64,000 bases of DNA, from contig OY744463.1 of the NCBI GenBank assembly GCA_963556145.1, positions 4,960,001 through 5,024,000 on the forward strand, in the 5' to 3' direction. This DNA is from Hygrocybe punicea (Eukaryota; Basidiomycota; Agaricomycetes; Agaricales; Hygrophoraceae). The notes under the pieces are model-generated. The model was not told the DNA's origin, did not search any database, and worked only from the letters and a program-made list of their open reading frames with translations. Both the position numbers and the translations under genes were made by a program. How positions within the stretch are numbered: the first letter of the stretch is position 1; every line of letters starts with the position of its first letter. Positions 1 to 11,500 of the stretch are shown piece after piece.

Positions 1-287
1 GTACGGTAGTCTAACACCTCTCTAACCTGTATGCAAAAAGTGTGCCCCAAAATTATGAAAATTTCATTAATATATAGTACATCTTTGAGCTCATTGTGGG
101 CGGCGATGCCGACGTGCATCGGGATTGTGAGCACTGGCGATAGCCACAACTGATGGCGATGTCAACGAACCTTCACGTGCAGCGTCGGAAACATCCGATG
201 TAACATCTTAGGTATCTAAATAACTTGTACTCGAAATGGTATATATGTGAGGATTTATTGGCAGTGTGCGAGATTACTAACTATCAA

Positions 288-332
288 GCTAATTAGCTTG
301 CCATATTGAGGGGTAATGGCAAGCTAATTAGC
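288..332. repeat. Short perfect inverted repeat (hairpin)
   Basis: A 17-base arm at 288-304 (GCTAATTAGCTTGCCAT) is matched by its exact reverse complement at 316-332, with an 11-base loop. The arm itself contains the palindrome AAGCTAATTAGCTT. It lies in gene-poor DNA, and no function can be assigned. Confidence 0.8.
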
Positions 333-711
333 AATGTTTCACGTGAGGTCGAGGCGTCTAATTCGCCGAAAACAAGACGAGCAGTCTTAGGTGATGGACC
401 GCTGCATATCACTGTGTTTGAATTAGTTTGATAGTATATACACCTTCCAAAACCAAAGCTTCAAGAAACTATTTTTCTGGCCCTCGGTGACAAACAGACA
501 CCGACAGGCCAGATTTCAGAAAGTAAAAATAATTTTACATTTCTCCGTCCAGCACTCGGCGAGATACTGGCTGACTTACTTGTTTTGGATTTTTGTAGCT
601 CTGCCAACTTATCTGAAAAGCACAATATTATAGCAAACCTACCCAATCGAGCATAAGTTACCTCCTTTTTTACCGCATGTCTGCTTAGTCACTGTCCCGG
701 TGGCAGTGTCT

Positions 712-739
712 GGCCTTAGTCCGGATTTGGACTAAGGCC
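712..739. repeat. Short perfect hairpin
   Basis: GGCCTTAGTCC at 712-722 pairs with GGACTAAGGCC at 729-739 around a 6-base loop. It is in gene-poor DNA with no adjacent gene end that would make it a terminator. Confidence 0.75.
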
Positions 740-3318
740 TCCACAGGACTGTTACATAGGCCCTTTTTTCTGATAAGTAGTACAGCGTTTATACCTGTCT
801 ACAACGACTGCCAGTACACATACGTGATCAATTCTATCAGGGAATACGTTATTATAATATATGCTAGGTCCCGTGAAAGGTTAGAAGTGCAAGCATACCT
901 ACGTATTCAGATTGGCCCGACAATGAGCGACCGAGGATCAAAACTGCCGTCGACACCTCCATTCTCCGGATCTGCATCCAAGTCCACGATCGCAACATAC
1001 GGTTGCTCCCCTCCATAGCGGTAGTGCATCAGTAGATTTACATATGCTTAAATAAGCTTTTACCTTTTTTGCTCGAACTTGCGCTTTTAGCCCAGAACTT
1101 TTCAGTGCTTTTCAGTGCTTTCTCCTTTTTCATTCCATCTTCTGCTTTTCTGACTAGGCTTTTTTTTTATTCCGGCAGCTTATTCTTATATATATGTAAT
1201 GTTATATTTGCAAAACTACTGTGACGAGTGTGCATTAGAATCAGTACCATTGCTAATGACACAGGTATTCCGGGCGCAATCTGTACTCGTACCCACGAGA
1301 AACCATAGTTCGGGTGTCTGCCGATGCATACTTGCGGGCCTGCCCCTTCATACACATGCCCATACCCACCATTGACCTCGCGGCGCGGGACATGCATCAA
1401 TTGAAGCAATGCCATGTGGATGCGAGGTGGCATTGGGGTGGGTGTCTTCGCGCATGGGCGCGGGAGAGAACTCACCTGGCGACCGGGGTGGGTGCACCAC
1501 TCCCCCGGTCTCACTTCACTTTGGCCTCTGCTGCCGTCGCCGTTACCGTTGTTGGGTCGTCCTCTTCGCAGCCGTTCATGTTTGGTTGTGTCTTCATTTC
1601 AGCCCTTGTTTCATTGCAGTAGTTACAAATGACCTGTATAATATCAAATAATAACGGTAGATAAAAATCATAATAACACTCACCTTTGTGCTATTCCATA
1701 TTGGGTTGTTCGTGATGTCGTGGGTGAGTCAAGTGTGGGGATGTTGGCAAGTGTGGAGAAGGAGAGCATGAGAGGGAGGGATAGCATGAGAGGAAAAGGG
1801 AGAGCATGACGGCGGAGTTGGAGTGATGTCAAAAAAATCAGTGAAGTCCATACTTTACCTTTGTTTGGTCCATGTTCAACTTTGCCTTAGCACCAACACG
1901 AACACCCGTTGAACCTTGGACCGACACTAGTAAGTAGCAGTGCGGTACAGTGCCAAATTTCATTTTCAGGGCAGGGCAGTGACAACGGCAAGGACGATGA
2001 AGATGGCGAGGGCAACGAAAATGACGGAACGACAACAGCAGGGATAAGGCAGTAAAAATGGCAGCGACCTCGACAAGGTAAGGACAAGTTTCAACTCTAG
2101 CACTAGCATGTACACTGACACTAGGAGAATGGTGCCGGCAGCCACACCAGTACCAGCCCAACATCAACACAGACACCTGCGACAGCACCAACACCGGTGG
2201 CAAAAACCAGCACTGGAGCCCCAGCACAGCATCAACACCAGCAATGACGATGCTAGCACAGCACCAAGTTGGTGCTGGCAGGTGATGACCGTGTCAGCAG
2301 CCCCAGCACCATGCCATGGAAAAAATTAGTGCGTTGAGGTGAATGGATGCTGACCGCTGACTTATTTGTTGTCTAGCTCTTCCAAACTGACATTATAACT
2401 TACACTCTCTCCTCGCATCTCAAGGACACAAAGTACTCGATGGACCGCTACTATCGGGATGCGCGGCCAGTAGGCGCCCTCGGTTTATCGATCCAAGCAG
2501 TAAGAAAGCTAATAACCTATTCGGTTGGGTCCTAACTCGTAGCTGCCCTAGGTTGCTCGAGCTTTTTGAATTTGAAACAGTGGTTTGAGATCATAACGGT
2601 GGCAAGGCAATTTGCCTTCGACACCCAGAGCGAGTCCTCAGGCGAGCCCATGTCTGGCAATACCAGTGACAATGATGGATTTTTACTAGTCCAGTCAGAT
2701 TCCGATGGTGAAGCAGGTGAGTGTTCCTGGGCTAAGTTCATACAGGTACTGACATATTTGTGCAGCCTAATCACGATTGGCAACTCCGCCACGCAAAATG
2801 CGCCGTCTCGTCTCTGTCTGTCTGCCATAGTTACATGCTTCGTATTCCTGTGCCTCCCTGTGCCCCCTTGCTGCAAATAATATAAGCTGTTTTGATACCC
2901 CCTACTGAAGTGACGAAAAGCCTACCTTGAAATTAAAAAGTACACGGTGCTTCCACAAAAGACACCTAGCTTATTGACCTATTCGTGCTTTTAGTGTCTT
3001 CAAATAAGCGGGCCCCAGCTTTTAATAGCGGATCGACCCCGCTAATATAAGCTGGCCCAGCTTATGGCTTTTCGTGCTTTTCGTGCTTAAAAAAGCTGAA
3101 TAAGCACCCAAAAGCGGACATGTAACTCTTCTGATGCCTGGCGAACTTTCTCCCTATTTCCGTTTTTGCCTGCATCATTTGCTCAACTATTTATGACGAT
3201 GTCGTCTTCATTCACCACTAAAGTACAGACGCGTCCGGATAATAGCGTTGTGAGGCCATTGAGTACCTCATTAATATTCACTGTTCTCCTTCTCATAGAA
3301 ATTGTTCTTCTCGGGAGC

Positions 3319-4051
3319 ATTATTGCTATTTTCATATATAATGACATTTTGAAAAACAAATATTTTAAAGAAGGAGGTCCTAGTGAAATGACAACTTGTG
3401 AAATACTGCACCAAATTACATAGTCTGAGAGGGACAGTTTGTCTATGTCCTAAGGGCCAGCCTTCCCTCTATTTACAATTTCAAAATATATGTTATATAA
3501 AGAGTTATAGGTGAATTGTTGATTTGAGTCATTGCAACTTGTACAATGAATATCTTTACAAGAAATGCTTGGATTGACATGGTTGTAGAGAGAAAGTTGT
3601 TCTATTTCTCAAGGGCTACAAGGGCCCATACCGCATTTTTTTTTGTATTTTGGACTTCAGCAGATTACAATATTATATTTATTCAGCGGTTGTTTTTGTG
3701 TAATTTTCCTTCAAAATTTCCAAATACAGAAAAAGAGAGTATGGGATCTTGCAGCCCTTGAGAAATAGAACAACTTTCTCTCTACAACCATGTCAATCCA
3801 AGTATTTCTTGTAAAGATATTCATTGTACAAGTTGCAATGACTCAAATCAACAATTCACCTATAACTCTTTATATAACATATATTTTGAAATTGTAAATA
3901 GAGGGAAGGCTGGCCCTTAGGACATAGACAAACTGTCCCTCTCAGACTATGTAATTTGGTGCAGTATTTCACAAGTTGTCATTTCACTAGGACCTCCTTC
4001 TTTAAAATATTTGTTTTTCAAAATGTCATTATATATGAAAATAGCAATAAT
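3319..4051. mobile_element. Foldback element: long near-perfect inverted repeat
   Basis: Bases 3319-3631 are the reverse complement of 3739-4051 (paired positions sum to 7370), giving arms of about 313 bp around a spacer of about 107 bp. The arms are uninterrupted over the outer 299 bp apart from one mismatch I could see near 3570 (ATGCTT against AAGTAT), with a few more mismatches close to the spacer. No coding capacity or clear target-site duplication is visible. The structure fits a non-autonomous foldback or MITE-like element. A transcript through it would form a long hairpin RNA. It ends about 190 bp from the 3' end of the carrier gene. Confidence 0.8.
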
Positions 4052-4244
4052 ATTAATTCCATCTAGACGTGGGAATACGGTACCTAACGAACGCACGAAA
4101 TACATACCCTCATACGTAAAAAAAGCAAAGAACACCTCTACTTCTACAGTAAAATTCTATCGTCTAATGATTAGAATGGCAAGTGAGACAAATGTCCCCT
4201 GGTGTAATGAAGTAGAGCAGGCAGATCTGGGGGGGGGGGGGCGT

Positions 4245-5817
4245 CTATGACGCAACCGCATTCCAACCTTTCTTCAGTTGCTAGAAAATGACTCATTTTA
4301 GGTCTCGAATCCGCCGGAAGATTCAACTTGATGTCTACCTCGAAGAAGACAAATAGCAAGACAGTATTGGGACAGAGACGGATGAATGCCGGTGTCCAGC
4401 CTTTGAAGAGGAACATCGGGCCTTCGTTCTTCAAAGACTGGACCAGAATCTCCATAATCCCGGCGTTGCATGACTAATTTGGCCGATAGTGAACATGATG
4501 TAGTTTTTGAACGTTAACAGTTGTAAAAACCCACTGAGGACATAAGACGTGACTTCAGTACGTCGGCAGGGGAGCACATGGCTGTAGTATGATCAGATCT
4601 TCAGGCCCATGGAATCTATAGAAGAGATCAGACGAACTAGTTGCAACAGTCCCTGCTAGGCAACTTGCTATGAGATGCAACAGAAGATTGTCGTGGAGTT
4701 GATGGTGAATGAGAGGGAGCGGTTGGTGCAATAATGTTGATTTGAAGTAATCATATCTACGTTCCAGGATACGTCGAGGTCACAAATATAACGACCAGGA
4801 ATGTGGACTCACGATCCTACTTGAGATACCTGCAGGATATGAGTGTTTACATATGCCTTCGGAGGAATGAAAGAATACGCACGTTCATTAAAATGGCTCT
4901 TGCCTTGTTACAAGGCAGAAGTTCAGCGGGCAACATCGCAGAGTATCAATAAAACTTACGGTATTTGTTCCAAGCCCTCTAGTAAGCCCACGGAAGCCTT
5001 CTTCTTTCATAATACCTATGAGCCCTCTGAACACATTGGAATAGCCGAAACGTTTCTCTGGAGGTCGTGTGAGATCGCTAGTCATCCTCACGAGAAGAAT
5101 ATCTAAAGCCTGATAAAGGATATATTTTACGTCAACTAAGATAACTTACTCACCAGCCGGGTTGCCTGCTAAGCCACCCAACCCTCCTGCAAGACTCGCA
5201 GCAATGAGCAAATCAGAACTAGACGGAGGACGTTTTTTGGCGATGCGTCGTTTGATCTCTTCATAGCTCCCAAGACGCACGAGTGAGTAAGTCATTTGTC
5301 GCATCAGTGACGCAGTCAGTCCCGTATAGAGACTACGAATACCAGACTCCGCGATTGAGGAGCGAATCATGGTAAACGTTGAGGGATGGTTAATTGCTAC
5401 AGAATCTAGAGTCTGCATTCTCCTTGGTACAAGGAAGTCAAGTCGACGTCGTCGGTATACAGTAAGTAACAACTTGAAGGACTCACACTTTCGTCACGTC
5501 CAACGGATGAGTGCAACACGCTGCCACTGAAGAGGAAAGTCAGATGATGAACGAGTAGCGGGATATGCAGTCTAATCACAGGAAGCAGCGACCCCTGCAA
5601 ATCATGGACGCTTTTGCGATAAGTCATTTTTGGTTCTTGGGTAAGACAAACACTGACCTCCTAGCCTGTGAACATGGTTCAGTTGGCTGAAGGGGAAAGG
5701 GAGTCCCGACTGGTCACGCACCAAAAGGGAGAGCTGGTCGACATTGCGGGAGACCAGGACCAGAGGCCTGAGGCTTGGCTGTTGTGAAGATCCTTCAAGT
5801 TTGAACTGGCGGTGCAT
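4245..5817 (-). CDS. Mitochondrial carrier, dicarboxylate (DIC1) type
   Basis: A member of the mitochondrial carrier family, which moves metabolites across the inner mitochondrial membrane. All three repeat signatures are present: PLDVTKVR (about 5480-5520), PADILLVR (about 5085-5100) and SPADVLKSR (about 4545-4580). The stretches SLYTGLTASLMRQMTYSLVR and FKGWTPAFIRLCPNTVLLF are typical of the dicarboxylate/oxaloacetate branch, where malate or succinate is exchanged for phosphate. At least eight short introns can be placed with frame kept throughout, so the gene looks intact. The last exon joins FFE to QLKKGW and stops at 4245. The N-terminus is uncertain: the ATG at 5817 gives a longer leader than usual and an upstream or internal start is possible. 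Substrate is inferred from family resemblance only. Confidence 0.85.
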
Positions 5818-6273
5818 CCAAATATATAAGTACCCTGCAAGCGTTACACGGCCCCGGCATGTACGGCGTCAATTAGCAACGTGCGTTTTTCCGTTGGAGA
5901 GCTCTTATCGGGGCGCTACCAGGCTTCAAGCAGGCCCAAGCTTGAGCGACAACGGACATCCGATGGAGGCGGTTGTACCATCTTTCAACGTCGTTGTCGT
6001 GTTGACCTTGGACTTCCGATGTTAGCTCCCTTTCTTGCATAAAACACTGTATCATCATTGAATATGAAGCTTATATGAAGCTTAATCAAGCTGTGTTCAA
6101 CCAGGGTTATCATATATTTACTATATATAATTTAGTATTCGAGTCAACACGGGTCCGTGCACTCGAATAAAGCAATCACCCATTCTCCCACCCTTTTTTT
6201 CTGCACTTCTGTGGGCTGTGTTCATCTTGCCCTTTCCCTCATTCATCTTATATCCCTGACAACAACCATAACT
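5818..6273. promoter_or_regulatory. Intergenic region between carrier and SUB2
   Basis: This 456 bp stretch separates two divergent genes and must hold both promoters. I see a repeated TATGAAGCTTA word at about 6063-6083 and AT-rich runs at about 6110-6135, but no element that can be named with confidence. Confidence 0.5.
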
Positions 6274-8388
6274 ATGAGCTCTCACGACAACGAGGATCTC
6301 ATTGACTACGAGGACGAGCACGACGTCGTCCCCAACGGTGCCACTCACGCTTTGTCGAACAATGGCGCTAGAGCTCCTGTTGATGAGGGCGACGGGGCTG
6401 GGAGAAATTTTTCTGGAATTCATTCGACTGGTTTCAGGTATGCTTTCTTTGCCTCATCGGTGCTGTTATTTAAAGTTGCCTCTACTTTTCTGCTCAGGGA
6501 CTTCTTATTGAAGCCCGAACTGCTACGCGCCATCAGCGACTTGGGATTTGAGCATCCTTCAGAGGGTCAGCGGCGCCACCAATCTGTGTTCGATGTATAG
6601 CTAATACCATTCAATCAGTACAACAGGAATGCATTCCTCAAGCTGTTCTCGGAATGGACGTTTTGTGCCAAGCCAAATCCGGTCACGGCAAAACAGCAGT
6701 CTTCGTCTTGGCAACTTTGCAACAACTTGAACCTGTCAATGGCGACATTACCATTCTTGTTCTGTGCCATACTCGTGAACTCGCCTTTCAAATCAAAAAT
6801 GAATACACTCGCTTCGCCAAGTATATGCCTGATGTTCGTGTCAGCACCTTCTATGGCGGTATCCCGGTGGCCAAAGATGCTGAAATCCTCAGAGATAAGA
6901 ACAAGTGTCCGCACATAGTTGTCGCCACCCCCGGTCGGTTGAATGCCCTCGCCAGAGACAAGGTGTTGGACGCCAAAAAAGTAAAACACTTCGTCCTCGA
7001 CGAGTGTGATAAAATGCTGGAACAGCTTGGTTAGTCATGCGAATTTCGGACCTCCACCATCCTGCTTTATATTCGTCGCATCATCCGCCGCCTGGTTGCA
7101 TGCACGTCATTTTGAAACCTTGTCTATACTCCTCGCTGCGTTCTTGTACGCTGGCACTCCTTCGATCTTCAAATCGGTCGGTAGGACGAGGTGTGGGTTA
7201 TCGTTGAGCCTTCCCATGCTTGTGGCTTCATGGTGAGAAGGAGAACAAAAAGACTGGAACGACTGAAGAACGAGGCGAGGACGCGTCCATAGGCAGCGAC
7301 CATCGAGGATTCCGACCTGCTCTTTGTTCTTGATGTTACACTTTTTTTTGCCTTTCGCCTTTGCCGCATCATGCTAGCGGTTCTTTACTTCTTTTATTTT
7401 CTCGTTGACGCCTCAATGTCGACTTCTCATCTAATTGCGACATCGTCCACTAGACATGCGCCGCGATGTGCAAGAAATCTTCCGAGCGACACCACACCAC
7501 AAGCAGGTCATGATGTTCAGCGCAACCCTAGCCAAGGATATCAGGACCACATGCAAAAAATTTATGGCGAATGTCAGTGCTTCGCTCTTGTCTTGCAATA
7601 GTTCTTTTGACAGGATGTCCACTACAGCCTCTCGAAATTTTTGTCGATGACGAGACCAAACTCACCCTTCATGGTCTACAACAACACTACGTGAAGCTGG
7701 AAGAAGTTGGAAAAAATAGGAAGCTGAATGAGTTGTTGGACACTTTGGAGTTCAATCAGGTTTGCTGCATACTCTGCTTGCTCTCCTCGCATCCAACTTG
7801 ATATGTTTCGTCGTTCAGGTTGTCATCTTTGTCAAGTCCGTTGCACGGGCGATCGAACTTGATAAGCTGCTCGTGTCGTGCAATTTTCCAAGCATTAGCA
7901 TCCACTCTGGTTTGCAGCAGGAAGAACGGTGCGAAAGTGAGGTTGTATTGTATGGTCAGATGAGCTGATTATGCGTGCTAGTATAAATCGGTACACTGCC
8001 TTCAAAGCGTTCGAAAAGCGTATTCTAGTCGCCACCGACATTTTCGGCCGCGGGATTGATGTCGAACGTGTTAACATTGTTGTTAACTATGACTGTCCTC
8101 CGGATGCGGACAGCTACTTGCATCGTGTTGGGTGGGCATCTAAATATTCTCGACGTTGTACCTATTCACAGTTCCTTCGTGCAGGCGTGCGGGCCGATTT
8201 GGAACAAAAGGTCTTGCGATCACATTTGTTTCCTCTGAAAGCGACCAGCAAGTTATGGCTGCTATCCAGTCTAGATTTGAAGTCGCCGTTCCAGAGCTTC
8301 CTGAACATATTGATCCGGCAAGCTACAGTGCGTGGTTATCGTTATGACTTTGTTCCTGAATGCTCACGATTACTTAGTGACATCCTGA
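6274..8388 (+). CDS. SUB2: ATP-dependent RNA helicase SUB2 (UAP56/DDX39 type)
   Basis: A DECD-box helicase of the TREX complex, acting in the nucleus in spliceosome assembly and mRNA export. The protein starts [17 protein letters not shown], the usual SUB2 start, so the ATG at 6274 is chosen over an upstream in-frame ATG at 6157. Motifs appear in order: Q-motif region with [19 protein letters not shown], Walker [13 protein letters not shown] (about 7000), SAT (FSATL), GRGIDVE and HRVGRAGRFG. Introns are about 50-60 bp except one of 424 bp (7030-7453), placed between EQL and DMRRD. The last intron joins SY to MTS and the stop at 8386-8388; reading through it would give a different short tail. 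All joins keep frame, so the gene appears complete. Confidence 0.95.
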
Positions 8389-8591
8389 TTTTCTTCTCAT
8401 TGTTCCTCGCCTTAATTGTTCTTGCGCCGAACTTACCCCTCTGCATGGTCTTGTGATATTTGTACTGTAGTATTGGTGAAATGGATAGTTCCATTTGCGT
8501 CTGACTGTGTGTGAATATGACGTATACAATGGCACTGATCGGGTAGTGCCAGGTACTGGTACCTACACTTCAGTTTTCTCGAACACCAACC

Positions 8592-11500
8592 ATGAAGAGG
8601 AAATTTCTGCAGCCCGCCTTCCCGACACTCTACTTCAGGTGGTCTTCGTCCTATCTTGTTGGCTCTACTATGAATGAGCAGCCTAATCCAAGTTCATTGT
8701 AGGGACGGTGTACTCTCCGTGCCTGGGTATACATTTGAGAAGGTTTGTCTTCCAACAAACATTTGTTCGCCATTTCACCATGATTCCAGGGTGTACGATG
8801 GGACGATACCGGAAGCATGACAATTTTGGTAGAAGGAAGCAGCTTGAAAGACGGCTCCAATGTTCTAGCAAAAATCGCACCTGCTCAGTCCAATGGATCG
8901 ATGTGCCTTGAAAGAGAGGCTCACATGTGAGTATGCTTCCCGGACTTCAGAGAATACGGTGCTTATATTTTATTAGCCTCGGTCGCTTATCATCCTCTTC
9001 GGAAGCACACCGCACCACTTTGAGACTGGTAGATTTCTTCAACATACCACGTGCCGATGGAGATTGTGTAGTTCTTCTTTTGCTTCATCCCGGGCTGAAT
9101 TTGCTTGGCCGTTACTTTCCCCCTTCAAAGGTCAACAGTCTCTTGTTAGCTGATGTTGCAAGATCAGGCCTTTCATCCTCGCACGGAGACGTGTATACTG
9201 GCGAGCCAGATATAATGGAAGAAATGGAGGCTTTCGATATCATGGATCTTGCTTCTTTCTTGGAGTAAGCCCGGAACTGTGGTCAAACAATGTTGTTAAC
9301 CCCCCGTTTGGCAGATTCGCCATTCAGGCAACTCACTGCCTGGAAACTATGCACAAGTGAGATTTTGACCCAATCAATGTTTATCTTGATACTGAGTCCA
9401 TGTTACCAGGTTGGGCGTGATCCATCGTGAAGGTCAGTGGAACGTTTCCGCTTTCTTACCATTACCCTCACTGCCATCTCTCAAGTGCGCGCGAATGCTT
9501 TTCATCTCAACTCGCATTCTGGACTCGTGAAATTGGTTCACTTAGGCAATCGCGCTGTTTCGCTGGAAGAATTTGGAGGTCCTTCGTCGCTTGTTATTAG
9601 AGCCTTTGAGGATTCAGAAAAGTTGAAAGTCAAAGAAGCATTGTGTTATCTCGCTCCTGAACAGACGGGTAGTGTGGAAACCATGACCCAAGATCATAGG
9701 ACTGATCTGTACTCACTCGGAATAATGTTCTGGACATTGCTCGTTGGTCGGGGCCAGATGCCTTTCGAGGGTGGTCCATTGGAGCTCTTGCATGCAATCG
9801 TACAAAAGCGTCCTATGCCCGTTCACGAGGTACGCAGAGATGTCCCACAGGTTCTGGCATGTATCATAGATAAGGTGAGTGGTCCGATAAAGGAGGGGAG
9901 GGGGGGGATGTCATGATTGACATTGAGCTGTTGCAGCTGCTTACGAAGGGTCCGGACACTAGATACCAGAGTGGGTATGGTTTGAAGGCAGATCTCCTGG
10001 AATGCCAAAGGCGACTTCTTGTGACTGTGTCCTCCGTATCGGAACCTTCTGTGGAGGTATGTCAATCAAACAGATGTATTTACATGAGGTATAACTTTCC
10101 ATGCAGCTCATACCTTTTTTTGAAATTGCAACACACGACAGGTACATGGTGAGTTTGGTAATATGAACACGTTCTGTGACGCAGCTAACAAATTTCAAGG
10201 AGTTTACAATGCCAACTACCTTGGTCAGTAAATCAACCCCGAAGAGTGTTGTTTGCTTATTTAGTCTGAACGAAGTTTGGGAGAGAGAAAGAACTAGAGC
10301 TGATACGCAACGTCATAAGACACACGTCTGCTAGCTTTTCAAGACTATCAGCGAAAGACAATTTCACGATTGCTTCTTCAACAAGCCAGGATGCTGGAAC
10401 CGCACCAGGTGACGATCACAGTGAATCCTCTTCATCACCCAGTGCTTCATCGAACGTTCCTGCCACGACAAAGTACATGCCAGCGAAACAATCCTCTGCA
10501 CGCGAGCAGAGCATCCCTCCCGTAAACAGTCCTCTGACTTCCAACGACGGGCTTCGCAGGCCTGCTTTTCCTACAGTCACTCGCACTGCGCGGGCCCGGG
10601 CGGTGATAGTGGTAGGACCACCTGGGTGGGTCTTTTTGGAACACCCGAGATACGGAACTGAGGATCATTGTACAGTGTCGGGAAAAGTTCGATTATCCTA
10701 GCCAATCAAGCGAAATGGAGATGTGAGAACTGTCAAACCTGTGAATTTGTGACATCGCTGAACTTACGTTCTGACGAAGGCCATGGTCTGTGGGGTCAGG
10801 CCAAGTTCCAGAATGCTGACTCGGCCCCTTTTGCAGCTCTAGTAAGTGGATCTAAAGCAAAATACGAGTTGATATGTCCACTAATGATGCAGTTGGGTTG
10901 CCTTTCCTCAGTCCTGAGACAGTTGATGGTCTTCCATACAGATCTGCATCGGTTTGTTACTGCATTGAAAGATCGTTTGGGACCGCAGCTCCGAAATGCA
11001 CCTCTTTTATATCAAGGCACTCCAGAACTCAAGGATGTGCTGGCTCTCTTCGGCATCGATGTGAATTCGCCTCAGGAACCCTTGGCAACGAGTGAACTAC
11101 GTGCTAGATTCCAATCTTTAGTGGAGAATGTGTTTTCTGTGATTGCAGAGACCCGACTGTTTGCATTATTCCTTGATGATTTGCACGAAGCGGATGTTTC
11201 GTTGAGTTCAAATCGAGAAACGATTACTGCAGCTAGCTGACTGTTACATATGCAGAACTTTGGACCTAGTCCGAACGTTGGTGAATTCCCGAAGCCGAAT
11301 GGTATGCCATGGCGTTTTAACGTAGCTAGTTAGCTCACAATCATGTAGCTCATATTCGTAACCATTCGGTCGGACAAACCGTAAGTACACTAGTTCCATC
11401 CATCATCCAAGGCTTGAGTAATAGGCATGTAGGGGCACATTGGAAATGATACGGTCGATGTTTACCGGGAGATCTCGTCCAACATGGATTAACCTGGAGC

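Larger units (their letters stand above)
1..3318. other. Gene-poor, repeat-like upstream region
   Basis: I see no convincing gene here. All open frames are short, overlap on both strands and match no family I know. The stretch holds small perfect hairpins (288-332 and 712-739) and a degenerate CACCAG/CAACACC-rich tract at about 2100-2330. Two zones rich in GCTTTT/AAAAGC words lie at about 1040-1170 and 2890-3120, with tandem copies of TTTTCAGTGC and of GCTTTTCGT. Composition is more AT-rich and uneven than in the neighbouring genes. It may be decayed non-autonomous transposon DNA, but no transposase remnant is visible. Confidence 0.5.

Noticed and set aside
3166..4135. Two identical small proteins sharing a C-terminus
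   Set aside because: The shared residues come from the two arms of the foldback element; there is no other evidence of coding.
7030..7453. Box C/D snoRNA inside the long SUB2 intron
   Set aside because: A TGATG-like and a CTGA word occur, but in the wrong order and without a closing stem.
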